Part shown: in pieces, positions 14,953 to 15,481 of the stretch | Layout of the letters: each line of letters begins with the position of its first letter | How positions within the stretch are numbered: position 1 is the stretch's first letter | Assembly: GCA_934635515.1 (NCBI GenBank) | Contig: CAKTZK010000034.1 | Location: 1 to 15,481 of the forward strand | DNA from: an uncultured Oscillospiraceae bacterium | Lineage (GTDB): Bacteria; Bacillota_A; Clostridia; Oscillospirales; Oscillospiraceae | Direction of reading: 5' to 3' | Length of the DNA: 15,481 nucleotides | The notes under the pieces: model-generated | Databases searched by the model: none | What the model was told of the DNA's origin: nothing | Seen by the model: only the letters and a program-made list of their open reading frames with translations | Position numbers and translations under genes: made by a program

Positions 14953-15422
14953 ATGCTACAGAAAGAATTAGCCAAACGGCTCAGGGCTCGGTACGACTTT
15001 ACGAACACGCACCGCAAATGCAGGCTGCCGATGTCTCCGATTACAGACAACTTGCCGCCTTCGGAGATACCGTATTGGCGGCAACCTACAACGAAAAGAA
15101 CGGCTTTATGTTCTGTACCTGGAAACAGAATGAAAGTGGCGACTCGGTGTTCTGGGGAGATTACTCGCAGAACTATGAATATGTCAAGGAAGCCTTTGCC
15201 GTGCGTTCCGGTCTCGTCAGCAAACACCGACTGTTCAGTGAGAATGAATCGGCAGACCTCTATCGCTGTGTGGACTTCGCCAAAGGCAACTGCGAAACAC
15301 TGACTTATGAGCAGGAACGGCTGCTGGATAAACTCCAAGAAAAGCTCACGGACGGATACCCCTCCCTCGAAGCCGAGCCGCCGACCTTTGAACAGGAATC
15401 AGCACCACAACAGAATATGTAA
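14953..15422 (+). pseudogene. Small accessory (mobile-element type) protein, frameshifted near the start
   Basis: Function not recognised with confidence. An ATG at 14953 with AAAGGAG 9 nt upstream (14937-14943) starts MLQKELAKRLRARYD, but that frame then degrades into arginine- and threonine-rich nonsense and stops at 15303. The other frame carries a protein-like sequence to the TAA at 15422: LYEHAPQMQAADVSDYRQLA, TVLAATYNEKNGFMFCTW, VFWGDYSQNYEYVKEAFAVR, SGLVSKHRLFSENESADLYR, then an acidic tail rich in Glu and Pro. One base missing after the GAC at 14995-14997 (re-reading 14997 joins ARYD to LYEH) explains both and would restore a soluble protein of about 156 residues with no membrane segment. 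In my recollection proteins of this look occur in conjugative elements of gut Clostridia, but I cannot verify that. Without the repair the second frame has no start with a ribosome site. Base composition is lower in GC than to the left, consistent with transfer. A terminator follows directly. Confidence 0.55.
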
Positions 15423-15433
15423 TACTATCAATC

Positions 15434-15469
15434 GCCCTTCGGTTACACAAAAACCGGAGGGCTTTTTTT
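15434..15469 (+). terminator. Rho-independent terminator after the last gene
   Basis: An 11-bp stem with one G-U pair, GCCCTTCGGTT/AACCGGAGGGC (15434-15444 with 15452-15462), loop ACACAAA, then seven T. It lies 12 nt after the TAA. Confidence 0.9.
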
Positions 15470-15481
15470 ATTTCACAGCAA

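Noticed and set aside
14985..15010. Programmed -1 frameshift in the accessory gene
   Set aside because: The junction GACTTTACG has no X-XXY-YYZ slippery heptamer and no clear downstream stimulatory structure; a one-base loss is simpler.
1..15481. CRISPR array, insertion sequence, or toxin-antitoxin / defence cassette
   Set aside because: No regularly spaced repeats, transposase, integrase or recognisable defence gene could be found on either strand.

Overview
The window looks like chromosomal DNA from a GC-rich, low-oxygen Firmicute, most likely a butyrate-forming member of the Oscillospiraceae (Oscillibacter / Flavonifractor / Intestinimonas type). The inference rests on AddAB instead of RecBCD, Bacillus-type sigma-A promoters and GGAGG ribosome sites, a butyryl-CoA/4-hydroxybutyrate CoA-transferase, a PepD-type M20C dipeptidase and a clostridial-style FAD dehydrogenase, all in GC-rich codons. 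No marker gene fixes the genus.

From 1 to about 14,500 every gene is on the minus strand, so read right to left: addB and addA (recombinational repair helicase-nuclease, overlapping by 11 bp), rpmE (ribosomal protein L31), hflX (ribosome-splitting GTPase) coupled to a YigZ/IMPACT-family gene, a COG2509-like flavoprotein followed by pepD, a CoA-transferase, and finally ispD, which runs off the left edge. Promoters and hairpin terminators divide this into units: addB-addA; rpmE (own promoter, strong terminator); hflX-yigZ; flavoprotein-pepD (strong terminator); CoA-transferase (own promoter and terminator); ispD. These are mostly housekeeping functions: DNA repair, translation, peptide breakdown, fermentation and isoprenoid precursors.

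At 14,600 the direction changes. A consensus promoter drives a tRNA-Pro(CGG) gene on the plus strand with its own terminator. Beyond the tRNA the DNA is visibly less GC-rich, rich in hairpins, and carries one small plus-strand gene of the kind found in clostridial conjugative elements, apparently broken by a one-base frameshift near its start. This looks like the edge of an integrated or decayed mobile element beside a tRNA gene, but no integrase or att repeat is visible.

I found no clearly new multi-gene system. The most interesting signals are regulatory: a LexA-like dyad over the -35 of the addBA promoter, a 17-bp palindrome over the rpmE promoter with a possible L31 leader, an inverted repeat in front of the CoA-transferase gene, and the hairpin-rich junction after the tRNA.
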